Below the pieces are notes generated by a model. It was given only the letters and a program-made list of their open reading frames with translations. It made no database searches and was not told the DNA's origin. A stretch of 23,199 bases of DNA from SMTZ1-83 sp048883405. Lineage in GTDB: Archaea; Asgardarchaeota; Thorarchaeia; Thorarchaeales; Thorarchaeaceae. Below are positions 6,991-15,164 of this stretch, one piece after another; within the stretch, counting starts at the first letter, position 1, and each line of letters starts with the position of its first letter. The stretch spans positions 1 through 23,199 of the forward strand of contig JBHLQS010000026.1 in assembly GCA_048883405.1 (NCBI GenBank), read 5' to 3'. The position numbers and the translations under genes are program-made.

Positions 6991-8679
6991 ATGACACGTA
7001 AGTGGTATCATATCGCAAAGGCTGAGTTCTTTGTACTGACAGCCGGATTGCGGAAGCACAGAACGGCGACAGTCGGTCTGATGTTTGCACTGGCGGCAAT
7101 ATGGGCCACATACCTGGCTCCGATGCTAATCAATGGATTCATCCAGTTGATCATTCCAATGGAAACCATTCGCACACTACTGATGGTGATGTTTCCTGGA
7201 CTCATGCGGACAGTGATGCTCTTCCTATGGGCGCTTCTACTATTGTACCCCCTCTCATACTCTCTGCAAGAGATTAAGATTGGACAATGGGAGATCTTTC
7301 TGTCTAACAATGTGAAGACAAGGGACATTCTGACCGGGACATTTGTTGGCAAGATGCCCATGTACGGGCTGATTGTAATGGTCTTTGCCCCATTATTGAT
7401 TTCCCCCTTCATGCTGGCCTTTGAGGTCTCTTTGATTGGTCAGGCACTAGTATACACTGTGATCGCTCTGATGGTCTTATCGACCATCTGGTTATCGAAC
7501 TTCCTCACATCAGTAATTCAAGCAAGGCTTGGAGACTCTTCTCGGGGCAACGACATTGCAAAAGCACTCTCATTTGTGATTGCACTCATAGTCATCGTAC
7601 CTATGTATGGTCTGATGTTCTTCATGCCACAGCTGTCAGGCATCCTCGGAATAAACGCATTCCTAGTAATGCCCTTTACCTGGCCTGCTGATCTGGTTAG
7701 CTGGATCTCCATCACATTCAACGGAATCGGTCTGACAGGATCTCAGATTCTCGGTTTTGGTGCAATCCTCCAGCTAGATATGCTGACAAGCGCATTGCTG
7801 ATGGCTGCGTTCGGCTTGGCATTCGTGCCTATTGCAATCGCGGCAGCTGATAGAGTCTTCACGATAAGTGCAGGAGTGAGGACCGAAACCGTCACAACTG
7901 TTGGCCGTGAGAACATATTCATCCGAGGCATTCGTAGTGCTGCAAAGGGTCCTTTTGGTGCCCTTACAGTTGTAAGTCTAAAGGACTTTGGTCGGAAGGC
8001 ACAGAACATTTCCAAGATATTCTATGGAGTCGTCCTGGCTATAATACTACCAATTCTAATCCAGCAGATGACCGTCATGGAGGGAGAGGTGTTTGAAGCA
8101 ACTGAGATCCTGCCTATGGTAAGCATCATGATTGGCGTAGTGGGTGTCCTTCCATTCGCTGGTACGGGATTCCTTGAGTCAAAGGACCAGCTCTGGATCA
8201 TTCGCAGCGCGCCAAAGGGAGCATCTCGTTTCATGAGAGCACGTGTTGCAACAGGTTTCATGATGGCTATTCCTCTCAGTGTGGCGCCAACCATTGCAAT
8301 GTTCTTCATATTCGGCCTGTCTCCTCTGACAGCAATTCAGATCTTTTGCGCAGCCTTTGTCACGGTCTGCGGAGCAGTGATGGTGAGCATGGGAGTGACA
8401 GCTCAGAATCCTAACTATGAGGACACCAAGTCGTCTGCACATCAGACAGTCTTGATAACCTCTATGATGCTGACGCAATTCACACTCATCGGACCTCTCT
8501 TTGCAGCAATATTCCTAGACATAGGACTTGGTTTTAACCTGTTCAGCTTCTTTGAGAACGTTCTCGGAATTGACGGGTTCATGGCTGTTGAGATGCTCAT
8601 GGGGCCCACGCTACTACTCCTAGTAGGTGGCCTAATGCTGTACCTTGGTGTCAGGAGCCTAGGAAAGGTGGAGGTGTAA
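6991..8679 (+). CDS. ABC-2-like transporter permease, 12-TM-class, double-length
   Basis: The preferred ATG at 6991 (562 residues) is seven bases after GGAGG; a GTG at 6988 is also in frame. The stop of ATPase 1 lies four bases before this ATG. The protein is far longer than single ABC-2 permease domains (about 250-350 residues). It has about 12 membrane segments in two unequal halves separated by a hydrophilic loop near residues 300-345 (AAADRVFTISAGVRTETV...). The second half carries SLKDFGRKAQNISKIFYG and SKDQLWIIRSAPKGASRFM, a cytosolic elbow helix pattern typical of ABC-2 efflux permeases. This looks like two fused half-permeases, which fits two flanking ATPases forming a heterodimer. 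The substrate is unknown. It is not an importer, since no binding protein is encoded nearby. Confidence 0.85.
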   Translation: MTRKWYHIAKAEFFVLTAGLRKHRTATVGLMFALAAIWATYLAPMLINGFIQLIIPMETIRTLLMVMFPGLMRTVMLFLWALLLLYPLSYSLQEIKIGQWEIFLSNNVKTRDILTGTFVGKMPMYGLIVMVFAPLLISPFMLAFEVSLIGQALVYTVIALMVLSTIWLSNFLTSVIQARLGDSSRGNDIAKALSFVIALIVIVPMYGLMFFMPQLSGILGINAFLVMPFTWPADLVSWISITFNGIGLTGSQILGFGAILQLDMLTSALLMAAFGLAFVPIAIAAADRVFTISAGVRTETVTTVGRENIFIRGIRSAAKGPFGALTVVSLKDFGRKAQNISKIFYGVVLAIILPILIQQMTVMEGEVFEATEILPMVSIMIGVVGVLPFAGTGFLESKDQLWIIRSAPKGASRFMRARVATGFMMAIPLSVAPTIAMFFIFGLSPLTAIQIFCAAFVTVCGAVMVSMGVTAQNPNYEDTKSSAHQTVLITSMMLTQFTLIGPLFAAIFLDIGLGFNLFSFFENVLGIDGFMAVEMLMGPTLLLLVGGLMLYLGVRSLGKVEV

Positions 8680-8684
8680 AGTCA

Positions 8685-9455
8685 ATGAGTAATAACGGCA
8701 TCTCCATTCAGACCTCGAAACTGAACAAGACCTTTGGTCCAATTCAAGCAGTCAGAAACCTCGACCTAGAGGTCGCCTCGGGAGGTCGCTTTGGCTTCCT
8801 GGGGCCCAATGGCGCAGGAAAGACAACCACAGTGCGCATGCTCTCTGGGCTAATGAAGCCCACGAGCGGCACTGCAGAAGTACTGGGGATGGACATAGTC
8901 GAGAAGGCAGGAGAGGTCAAGTCCATGACTGGCCTCCTGCCTGAAACCCCTGGTCTCTATTCCAAGCTCTCAGCTATTGAATTCCTTGAGTTCATAGGGG
9001 CGCTGAACAACTTGGAGGGCGAGTCACTCCGAAGGCGAATTGACAGTCTGTTGGCTATGCTAGGGCTTGAGGGGCGTCAGGATGATCTCCTTGACACATA
9101 CTCGAGCGGTATGAAACAGAAGGTTCTCGTCGCCTCCACGATTCTTCACGAGCCGAGGCTCGTGTTCCTGGACGAACCCACATCTAGGCTTGACCCAGGT
9201 GCTGGAGCACTCGTCAAGGATCTTATCCATGTCCTCGCTGAAGAAACCGACACCACGTTCTTCATCTGCACACACCAGACGTCCTTTGCAGAGGATGTTT
9301 GCGACATTGTGGGCATAATCAACGAGGGTGTTCTAGTGACGGTTGGGCCTCCTGAGGAGATTGTGACTTCCGCGGGAACCGAGGACCTTGAGGATGCATA
9401 CCTCAAGATTGTCGGAGGGCAAATAGACAGAAGCAAGCTACTAGCTTGGAGGTGA
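8685..9455 (+). CDS. ABC transporter ATP-binding protein 2
   Basis: This 256-residue paralog of the 6195 ATPase has long shared stretches such as LNKxF, GRQDDLL and HEPxxVFLDEPTSRLD. Walker A is GPNGAGKT (40-47), the signature is YSSGM (139-143), Walker B is LVFLDE (159-164), the D-loop is SRLD and the H-loop His is 197. All catalytic motifs are intact, so both ATP sites of a heterodimer should be active, in contrast to the common pairs with one dead site. The ATG at 8685 has GGAGGTG eight bases upstream, overlapping the end of the permease gene. It probably arose by duplication around the permease. The C-terminal end (IVGGQIDRSKLLAWR) matches the end of ATPase 1 (VVGGKIDREALLAWR) and is a shared regulatory tail. 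Confidence 0.93.
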   Translation: MSNNGISIQTSKLNKTFGPIQAVRNLDLEVASGGRFGFLGPNGAGKTTTVRMLSGLMKPTSGTAEVLGMDIVEKAGEVKSMTGLLPETPGLYSKLSAIEFLEFIGALNNLEGESLRRRIDSLLAMLGLEGRQDDLLDTYSSGMKQKVLVASTILHEPRLVFLDEPTSRLDPGAGALVKDLIHVLAEETDTTFFICTHQTSFAEDVCDIVGIINEGVLVTVGPPEEIVTSAGTEDLEDAYLKIVGGQIDRSKLLAWR

Positions 9456-9526
9456 ATGTAGGTGGGGAGGAGGAAATACAGAACTGAAAAAGCAAAGTGT
9501 GAGAGCACTCTTACACAGGTTTTCAG

Positions 9527-11065
9527 GTGGAAGTACAGCAGAGGCTATTCAATAATGGCCTCTGCCAAAAGGGGGCAGTCTCAGAGTTGAATAAGAACTA
9601 CATCGCGATACTTGTCGTTGCAGCATTATGTGTGACTGTAACGCAGCTTCCTTCTTCTATCTCCGAGCCGGGGCTAGCTCTCTCTAGCCCTGGCTATACC
9701 CCTGCAAGTGATGGCTATGGTCACATATCGGGAGTTCCATATCAATGGCAGGAGATCAATGGCTTTTGTCAATGGTCAGCACTCTCCATGGCGCTACGGC
9801 ATGCAGGAGCACCACTGGATCTTCACAATCTCTTCGCAGCATCCGGCATAGGCTTCTCAGCGGGTTACATCCGCTATGAAGACTTGACAGTGTTTATAGC
9901 AGGTGCTATGCTTCGACAGATGGAACCTTTGCCTACAATAGCCAATCTTTACGGTTTAGACATCGACATCTACATGGATGATGATACAGGAATTGGCATA
10001 GCATATGGTCCAGCAATGGTAGCTTGGGGATTGAACTATACGGACATCGAAGGCTGGAATGGCACTCTGGATTTGATACGAACCACGGTTGATGATGGCT
10101 ATCCCTTGGCTATTTGGACCGATCCATATTACCTTCCCCCATCCGACTATGATTTTGCGAGAACCATGGGAATCCAATCAGTGGATACAGGCTCAGGACA
10201 TACAGTTCTATGTATTGGATACAATGACACAGCGGGTGAGGTTATAATCATGGACCCCGGAGTTGGAGCTTTCGGTGAGAATTTTGGATTCCCTGATGAT
10301 GGTCGGTGGCTATACTCAGTCAATTATAGCACACTGCAAAATGCAATGAAGGACATGAGCTATGGGTCTGTGGTGGTTAAGACAGGTAGTGGTCCTCCAG
10401 ATGATTTTGAGTCTAGTCTTGCCTCATACATCTGTGATAGGCTAAGAGGCGTCCGTTCATCATATGGTGAGGGGGTAGAGGATGTCTTCTTTGCGAACTT
10501 TGGCGCAGATGCCTTTAGAGGCCTAAGCTATGACCTTACAAAGGATTCAATAATCGCCTATCTAGATGATGTGAGTTCTGACAAAGATGATCGATACTAC
10601 ACATTGATTTTGACAGGACTACAGATGGAAATGGGCATTACTCTGCAACATCTGTCCTATCGTGAGAGTCTCAAGGCACTGCCACAAATCCTCGTGGACC
10701 TGGATTTAGAGCACTTTTTAGAATCTGCCAGTCCGGCAGTGTCACACCTGGCGGTGCTGAGTGAGAATGCGAGCTTGATTGATCCATACTATACTGTGAA
10801 TGGTACAATTCTGACTCAAACCCTCACCAATATAGCAGACCTCTACTACGAAACTGAAGACCTTGAGGGTGCTATTGAATACCACGAGCAAGATCTTGAG
10901 GATATACGTGGCCATCTTGTAGGTATAGCAGACGCATGGGATGCAGCAGCTGATGCCTTGGAATCTGCTGTTCGTGAGGATACTACAATGCAATTGGTGA
11001 TTGCTTCTGGATTTGTCGTGGTGATTGCAATCATTGTTGTGTTGTATCGAAGGAGGTCCGCGTAG
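9527..11065 (+). CDS. Membrane-anchored C39/papain-like cysteine peptidase
   Basis: The outermost start is a GTG at 9527 (512 residues), but a TTG at 9587 gives a more natural signal segment (MNKNYIAILVVAALCV...) and is my preference. The exported domain (about 68-285) has the papain-like C39/BtrH_N layout. Cys81 lies in NGFCQWSALSMAL, His225 in GSGHTVLCIGYND and Asp243 in IIMDPG, the expected nucleophile-His-Asp order. Residues about 300-485 are helical and end in a coiled coil. A final membrane helix at about 490-507 plus RRRSA anchors the C terminus inside, so the peptidase domain faces outside. It follows the ABC genes by 71 bases with no clear promoter, which suggests that the peptidase processes or senses the exported substrate. 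No active-site residue is missing. The substrate is not known. Confidence 0.7.
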   Translation: MEVQQRLFNNGLCQKGAVSELNKNYIAILVVAALCVTVTQLPSSISEPGLALSSPGYTPASDGYGHISGVPYQWQEINGFCQWSALSMALRHAGAPLDLHNLFAASGIGFSAGYIRYEDLTVFIAGAMLRQMEPLPTIANLYGLDIDIYMDDDTGIGIAYGPAMVAWGLNYTDIEGWNGTLDLIRTTVDDGYPLAIWTDPYYLPPSDYDFARTMGIQSVDTGSGHTVLCIGYNDTAGEVIIMDPGVGAFGENFGFPDDGRWLYSVNYSTLQNAMKDMSYGSVVVKTGSGPPDDFESSLASYICDRLRGVRSSYGEGVEDVFFANFGADAFRGLSYDLTKDSIIAYLDDVSSDKDDRYYTLILTGLQMEMGITLQHLSYRESLKALPQILVDLDLEHFLESASPAVSHLAVLSENASLIDPYYTVNGTILTQTLTNIADLYYETEDLEGAIEYHEQDLEDIRGHLVGIADAWDAAADALESAVREDTTMQLVIASGFVVVIAIIVVLYRRRSA

Positions 11066-11355
11066 TGGCTTTTCAGCTCCCTGGTAGTGCACTGGTCGTC
11101 TTGAGGAGTCTGGCTCAAAGTGGTCCTATGAGTCCTAAGGAAATCACAAGTAAAACTAAACTACCCTCCAGGACCGTTAGTTCAGCAATTAAGCGTCTCA
11201 CTAGACTCCACCTACTCAGACGTGTTCCGGATTTACAAGACATGCGGAAATGCCTCTACGGTCCAAATCTTGAGGTAGCTAAAGAGATGGTCAGGACACA
11301 TGGACCTGATTCCATGGTTGCTGTTCAACTTACATTGATTCTGACATTTAGATGA
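11065..11355 (+). CDS. Small winged-helix transcription regulator
   Basis: This 96-residue protein has a helix-turn-helix/winged-helix pattern of the MarR/ArsR type: LRSLAQSGPMSPKEITSKTK then LPSRTVSSAIKRLTRLHLLR (recognition helix about 32-50). After the wing come about 30 residues without clear structure. The GTG at 11065 overlaps the peptidase stop by one base (TAGTG), with AGGAGG eight bases upstream, so it is translated with the peptidase and is likely a co-regulator of the cluster. No effector-binding domain is present, so it probably acts as a simple dimeric repressor. A cysteine sits at residue 63. Confidence 0.75.
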   Translation: MAFQLPGSALVVLRSLAQSGPMSPKEITSKTKLPSRTVSSAIKRLTRLHLLRRVPDLQDMRKCLYGPNLEVAKEMVRTHGPDSMVAVQLTLILTFR

Positions 11356-11370
11356 TAGAAAAAAAGAAAG

Positions 11371-11391
11371 GGCCCCGCTCTCTGCGGGGCC
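11371..11391 (-). terminator. Hairpin plus U-tract terminator
   Basis: GGCCCCGC and GCGGGGCC form a perfect 8-bp stem around a five-base loop. On the minus strand the stem is followed by CTTTCTTTTTTTCTATC, so it ends transcription of the secreted protein at 11428-12393 in classic intrinsic fashion. It may also serve the + strand cluster, but no U-tract follows on that side. Confidence 0.7.
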
Positions 11392-11427
11392 ATCCACATA
11401 GACGCGAAGAGATATTTGGGTTCCGGC

Positions 11428-12393
11428 TTATCCTCTGGTCTTTACTACAATTGCGACTACGACTAGAAGTGCCACTGTTCCACCGCCTATGAGCAAAAGC
11501 TGCTCACTGCTTAGCGGCGCAGGACCATCAGCTGAGAGAACGCCTAGAGTGGGGTCGTAGTCAAGAGTTTCATTGCCGAAGTACTCGAATGCAAGGTATA
11601 CAGACTCACCAACAGATCCCTGTTCAGCTTCACCGTGGGTGGCTCTCATCTGAACTTGATGCGGTTCAGTAGTTGAGTTGTCTGCAAAAGCAAACTCAGC
11701 GCACTCCATATAGGCATCACCGAACTCGAAGCGGTAGCCAGAAGTGTCCTGTTCAAAGTCTGCTGGCTCTCCAGTTCCATCCTGATGACTGTGTTCGCTC
11801 TCGGCTACTGTGAACTGAAACACGAGTATCGAGTCTGCATATGCCCATTCCCAACCTTCAAGCTTAATGTCGAACTTCATCTCATTAGAGTTAGTCAGGT
11901 TGATGTGGACTCGAATCTCGATCTCAAGATTCATAGAGCTTGGTATCTCAGCCAACGCAACTGAAGTTGGGGGCATGAAGGTGTCCTCATTGGTGAAATT
12001 GAAGTGAACACCAGTCACAATGCCATCTTCCTCATCGGTGGCAAAACCGCTGAACTCCCAGTCATCAGTCGGTAGGGTGTAGGGGTCTCCATAACGGTGG
12101 TCGACTCCTGCATCATATGCTCCATTATTGTTAGTATCATTCGCCTCAAACAGCTTGCTGAAGGTGACATGATAGTCAGTCCCAGGTGTGTCATCACTCT
12201 CATCCCAGAATTGGAAATGTGGCACATTGTTGACTGCACTCACTTTGATTCCAATATCATCAGTAGTGAGAGTCACGACGCCATTGGCGTGCTGATACTG
12301 TATTCCTGTGCTCTGTGCGGCAACGAAAGGCAAAGATGCCAATAAGGCCGTCAGAGCTAATGCAAACATTAGTGTTCTGCGCACTGTGATCAT
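11428..12393 (-). CDS. Secreted, membrane-anchored EF-hand-like protein A
   Basis: This 321-residue protein has a signal peptide (residues about 1-26, ending FVAAQ) and a C-terminal membrane helix (about 297-317) followed by KTRG, so the bulk faces outside. The domain is mostly beta-rich with conserved blocks shared with the protein at 15165: TDYHVTF, FEANDTN.NG, WEFSGF, VHFNFTN, EIEIRVHINL and AFEYFGNETLDYDP. The segment DTNNNGAYD (residues 86-94) is an EF-hand/dockerin-like calcium loop. The ATG at 12393 lies about 34 bases from a TATA-like box at 12421-12432, so the leader is very short. It is followed by an intrinsic-type terminator. The family is unnamed to me and occurs in archaea as a surface protein. 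The function is unknown. Confidence 0.72.
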   Translation of the reverse strand: MITVRRTLMFALALTALLASLPFVAAQSTGIQYQHANGVVTLTTDDIGIKVSAVNNVPHFQFWDESDDTPGTDYHVTFSKLFEANDTNNNGAYDAGVDHRYGDPYTLPTDDWEFSGFATDEEDGIVTGVHFNFTNEDTFMPPTSVALAEIPSSMNLEIEIRVHINLTNSNEMKFDIKLEGWEWAYADSILVFQFTVAESEHSHQDGTGEPADFEQDTSGYRFEFGDAYMECAEFAFADNSTTEPHQVQMRATHGEAEQGSVGESVYLAFEYFGNETLDYDPTLGVLSADGPAPLSSEQLLLIGGGTVALLVVVAIVVKTRG

Positions 12394-12420
12394 CTAATCA
12401 CCAAGATAGATTCATTCAAA

Positions 12421-12432
12421 TAGATATATAAT
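12421..12432 (-). promoter_or_regulatory. TATA-like box of secreted protein A
   Basis: TAGATATATAAT (read on the minus strand as ATTATATATCTA) sits about 34 bases upstream of the ATG at 12393, giving a leader of less than 10 bases. Confidence 0.55.
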
Positions 12433-12551
12433 AGTTCCATTCGAAATCTATGGAAATCTCACCTCGGGGTTACTCGAACAGAATTCGAGTGCATTTCTTC
12501 AAGTCACAATCCTTGAAAGGGAGGAGGCTGTCAGTCAAATTGACAGATTTT

Positions 12552-12558
12552 GGAGAGG
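12552..12558 (+). promoter_or_regulatory. Ribosome binding site deciding the SDR start
   Basis: GGAGAGG lies eight bases before the ATG at 12567 and selects it over the open-frame start at 12450, whose 39 extra residues do not resemble an SDR N terminus. Confidence 0.6.
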
Positions 12559-12566
12559 ATGTTCTC

Positions 12567-13382
12567 ATGGATGCAGGCTTGAAGGACTGTCATGTGGTTT
12601 TGACCGGGGCCTCTGGCGGCATTGGACTTGAAACAACTAGAGTGCTCTTGGAGGAGGGGGCTCTTGTGACAGCGACCTATCGGACCTCTGAGGAGAAACT
12701 AGCAGACCTTGCTGGCAAATGGCCCAATAGGACCTGCATTGTGCAAGCCGACGTTCGCAAGGAATCAGATGTTGAACGGGTCTTTCAAAAAGCCATTGAT
12801 TCCTTTGGCAGAGTAGATGTCTTAGTCGCAAATGCGGGCATTGCCAATCATGTAGGTGTGGGCGTCCATGAGATGAGCTTGGAGCAATGGGAGAATACAC
12901 TGGCTGTGAACTTAACCGGCGTTTTTCTATGCTCAAAGCATTTCTTCGCCAACCTAGAATCTAACCCTGGCGACTATGCGTCACTCATACTCATCGGATC
13001 GACAGCTGGATATTTCGGGGAAGCTTGGTACAGCGACTACTCAGCCTCAAAGGCAGGTCTTCAGGGTTTGATGCTTAGTCTAAAGAATGAGATAGTCCAT
13101 CTCGCACGTAAGGGAAGAGTGAATTTGGTAAATCCAGGATGGACTGTGACAGCTATGTCTGAAGATGCTATGAATGATGAGGTCATGGTTCGGCGCATCC
13201 TGCAGACCATCCCGATGCGTAAAGTCGCCCTTGTTCAAGACATAGCCAATACAATACTCTATCTTGCGTCAGACAGACTGTCTGGTCATGTGAGTGGTCA
13301 GACAATCAACGTGGCGGGAGGAATGGAAGGGCGTGTGCTGTTTACACAGGATGAAGTCGATACCTCCCAATCTCGAGGTTGA
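12567..13382 (+). CDS. Short-chain dehydrogenase/reductase (SDR, FabG-like)
   Basis: From the ATG at 12567 the protein has 271 residues, the usual SDR length. The frame is open back to 12450 but that would add 39 atypical residues. A Rossmann NAD(P) site is seen at TGASGGIG (about 13-20), an NAG at about 89-91, the catalytic Ser at about 145, and Tyr158 and Lys162 in YSASK. VNPGWT follows and a C-terminal INVAGG block. All catalytic residues are present. Residue patterns fit 3-oxoacyl-reductase-like or sugar/steroid oxidoreductases; the substrate cannot be chosen. The stop lies five bases before the methyltransferase ATG, so the two are translationally coupled and may act on the same metabolite. 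Confidence 0.87.
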   Translation: MDAGLKDCHVVLTGASGGIGLETTRVLLEEGALVTATYRTSEEKLADLAGKWPNRTCIVQADVRKESDVERVFQKAIDSFGRVDVLVANAGIANHVGVGVHEMSLEQWENTLAVNLTGVFLCSKHFFANLESNPGDYASLILIGSTAGYFGEAWYSDYSASKAGLQGLMLSLKNEIVHLARKGRVNLVNPGWTVTAMSEDAMNDEVMVRRILQTIPMRKVALVQDIANTILYLASDRLSGHVSGQTINVAGGMEGRVLFTQDEVDTSQSRG

Positions 13383-13387
13383 CCGCT

Positions 13388-14146
13388 ATGAAATCCTTTG
13401 ATGAGTTGGCATTGGCATACGACAATTCAATCGATTGGGATTCAAGACTTAGCAGAGAGATGCCATTCCTGCAATCAGTGGTGACCGAATCCAGCTCAAG
13501 CAGAGTGCTTGACATGGCTTGTGGAAGTGGAAGGCATTCGGTCGCGCTTGCATCTCTTGGCTGTCAGGTCGTTGCATTTGATGCCAGTGAAAGCATGATC
13601 ACGGCAGCTCGAAATCATGCTAGGGACGGCAACGTGGAAGTGGAGTTTCAAATCGCTGACATGCAAAGCTTCTCTTCAGTAGTGGAAGGATTCTTTGATG
13701 TTGTTCTCTGCCTTGGGAACTCGCTAGCACTGTTGCCTACTGTCGAAGTCCTGCATAATGTTGTAGAGGCAGTCCATAACATGTTGAGTCCCTCTGGCTC
13801 ATTCATTTTTCAAGTTCTAAACTTCGAGGAAATCCTAAACTCAGGATTCAGGTTCTTTCCAATAAAGGGTGGAAAAACAGCTACTGGTGATGAAGTATTG
13901 TTCTCTAGATTCTATGAGCATAGTGACAAACATTGGTCGACACTAGTGGCTGCCTCATTTTCAAAGAGAGGTATTGACTGGGAAACGGCAATCTCCACGC
14001 AACGTGTCCTACATACCAACAAGGATATGGTGAAGACGGCACTGACCACCGCTGGTTTCGAGAACTTCAATTTCTTTTCAGACTATCACAAAAATGAGCT
14101 TGTACCCGATAAATCGAGAAATCTAGTGGTCTGGGCCCGACGCTGA
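13388..14146 (+). CDS. Class I SAM-dependent methyltransferase
   Basis: The chosen ATG at 13388 (252 residues) has GAGG nine bases upstream; a TTG at 13379 is in frame but overlaps the SDR stop. Motif I is VLDMACGSGRHS (about 40-51), the acidic end of the second strand is VVAFDASESM, and motif post-I gives IADMQSF, with a downstream FDVVLCLGNSLALLPT. This is a small-molecule methyltransferase fold (UbiE/Methyltransf_11/25-like). The C-terminal half carries FRFFPIKGG and a substrate cap of unknown specificity. Coupling with the SDR gene suggests joint modification of a quinone, lipid or other metabolite, but the substrate is unknown. Confidence 0.87.
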   Translation: MKSFDELALAYDNSIDWDSRLSREMPFLQSVVTESSSSRVLDMACGSGRHSVALASLGCQVVAFDASESMITAARNHARDGNVEVEFQIADMQSFSSVVEGFFDVVLCLGNSLALLPTVEVLHNVVEAVHNMLSPSGSFIFQVLNFEEILNSGFRFFPIKGGKTATGDEVLFSRFYEHSDKHWSTLVAASFSKRGIDWETAISTQRVLHTNKDMVKTALTTAGFENFNFFSDYHKNELVPDKSRNLVVWARR

Positions 14147-14233
14147 CAGAGAAATGAATAAGTGCTCCTTGTCTTGGGGATTCAAATGAAGAAATCAGCT
14201 TGAGGGATCATTCTGCGCGATAAGGACTCTGTA

Positions 14234-15061
14234 ATGGATGGCGTATATAGCGCGCTATCGCACACCATTAGACGCCAGATAATTGCCATGATTGGAAATC
14301 AGGGCTCAGTTTCGTACACTGATCTCACCGAGTTGGGACTCGAACCAGGCACACTGTATTTTCACCTGGACAATCTAAGTAAGTCAGATGATCCCCTGAT
14401 TACACGCACAGGGAATAAGCTGTATTCTCTAACGGAGCTCGGGCAAGCAGCATACGACATCATCCAACAGAGCGAGGATCAAGTAGAGGCTGTTGTAGCC
14501 ATAAGTGAGAGTGGGAGCACAACCAGAGAATTAGTACTGGACATATTGGCTATGAAGCCGATTGTGAAACGAATTCAGTCTGATCCCCTTCGATTCTTCT
14601 TTGAGATTGTGGTGTTTCTGGGTCTCTATGGATACTTTGCTGCAGAGGTAGGCCTTCTTCCTGTATTTCTCTTCTTTCTCCAGGGTGCCTTCGATACCGG
14701 GATTACAATCCTTGCAGCAATGGTAGCATGGATCACTACCTATTTGCTTGTTGAAGCACTATCAATTCCGATTCTTCACAAAAGGGGCTTGTCAAAGGGG
14801 CTTTTCGCAGCCATTCCTATGGCATTTGTGCCTCACATACTCGTGGAGCTGATGTGGTATTTCATTCCAGACTGGGGTGTTCTCAATGGCTGGCCTCTAA
14901 CAGTTCTACTGTTTGGTATCATCACCTGGAGTACCTATATTCTCACAATTGCGCTTTCACATGCAAAAGCCGTAAGGAGTTCTCGAGCTGCTATTGTGAC
15001 TCTCATAGTCACGAACTTGAACATCATCCTCTTGGCCTTAATCAGTTCAGCGCTGATTTAG
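14234..15061 (+). CDS. Membrane-anchored winged-helix regulator
   Basis: This 275-residue protein has an N-terminal ArsR/HTH-like winged helix (residues about 1-85: YSALSHTIRRQIIAMI, SYTDLTELGL, GTLYFHLDNLSK, YSLTELGQAAYDII). A linker follows and then about five membrane helices from about 120 to 275. A DNA-binding domain fused to a membrane domain is an architecture used in archaea for one-component sensing of the envelope. The ATG at 14234 has a weak AAGGACT site. The gene lies between the SDR/methyltransferase pair and secreted protein B. Given the position, it may regulate either. No ligand pocket is recognised. A 9-bp hairpin follows the stop. Confidence 0.75.
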   Translation: MDGVYSALSHTIRRQIIAMIGNQGSVSYTDLTELGLEPGTLYFHLDNLSKSDDPLITRTGNKLYSLTELGQAAYDIIQQSEDQVEAVVAISESGSTTRELVLDILAMKPIVKRIQSDPLRFFFEIVVFLGLYGYFAAEVGLLPVFLFFLQGAFDTGITILAAMVAWITTYLLVEALSIPILHKRGLSKGLFAAIPMAFVPHILVELMWYFIPDWGVLNGWPLTVLLFGIITWSTYILTIALSHAKAVRSSRAAIVTLIVTNLNIILLALISSALI

Positions 15062-15072
15062 AGTGCCAAAAT

Positions 15073-15094
15073 GACTTCGAGTCCTCTCGAAGTC
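15073..15094 (+). terminator. Hairpin after the membrane-anchored regulator
   Basis: GACTTCGAG and CTCGAAGTC form a perfect 9-bp stem with a four-base loop (TCCT), twelve bases after the stop at 15061. The following GCCTTTCC is only weakly U-rich, so it may be a processing or attenuation hairpin rather than a strong terminator. Confidence 0.5.
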
Positions 15095-15120
15095 GCCTTT
15101 CCATAGCATTGGAATAGAAT

Positions 15121-15132
15121 GATTATATACTA
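15121..15132 (+). promoter_or_regulatory. TATA-like box of secreted protein B
   Basis: GATTATATACTA lies about 38 bases before the TTG start at 15165, in the same spacing as for paralog A. GGTG at 15153-15156 provides a ribosome binding site. Confidence 0.55.
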
Positions 15133-15164
15133 ACTTGAGGACTCATTTACTTGGTGTATAATCA

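Noticed and set aside
9463..9594. Short + strand frame of about 43 codons after a GGGGAGGAGG stretch
   Set aside because: The purine-rich stretch lies within or before the start and not at a ribosome-binding distance from a good start, and the frame overlaps the peptidase start; codon pattern is unconvincing.
12450..12566. 39-residue N-terminal extension of the SDR
   Set aside because: The ATG at 12450 lies only about 20 bases after a TATA-like element that better serves the minus-strand gene, and the added residues are atypical; ATG 12567 has GGAGAGG.
14187..14204. Five-codon upstream frame (MKKSA) before the membrane-anchored regulator
   Set aside because: Too short to judge; no leader-peptide features such as repeated amino acids or a following attenuator hairpin.
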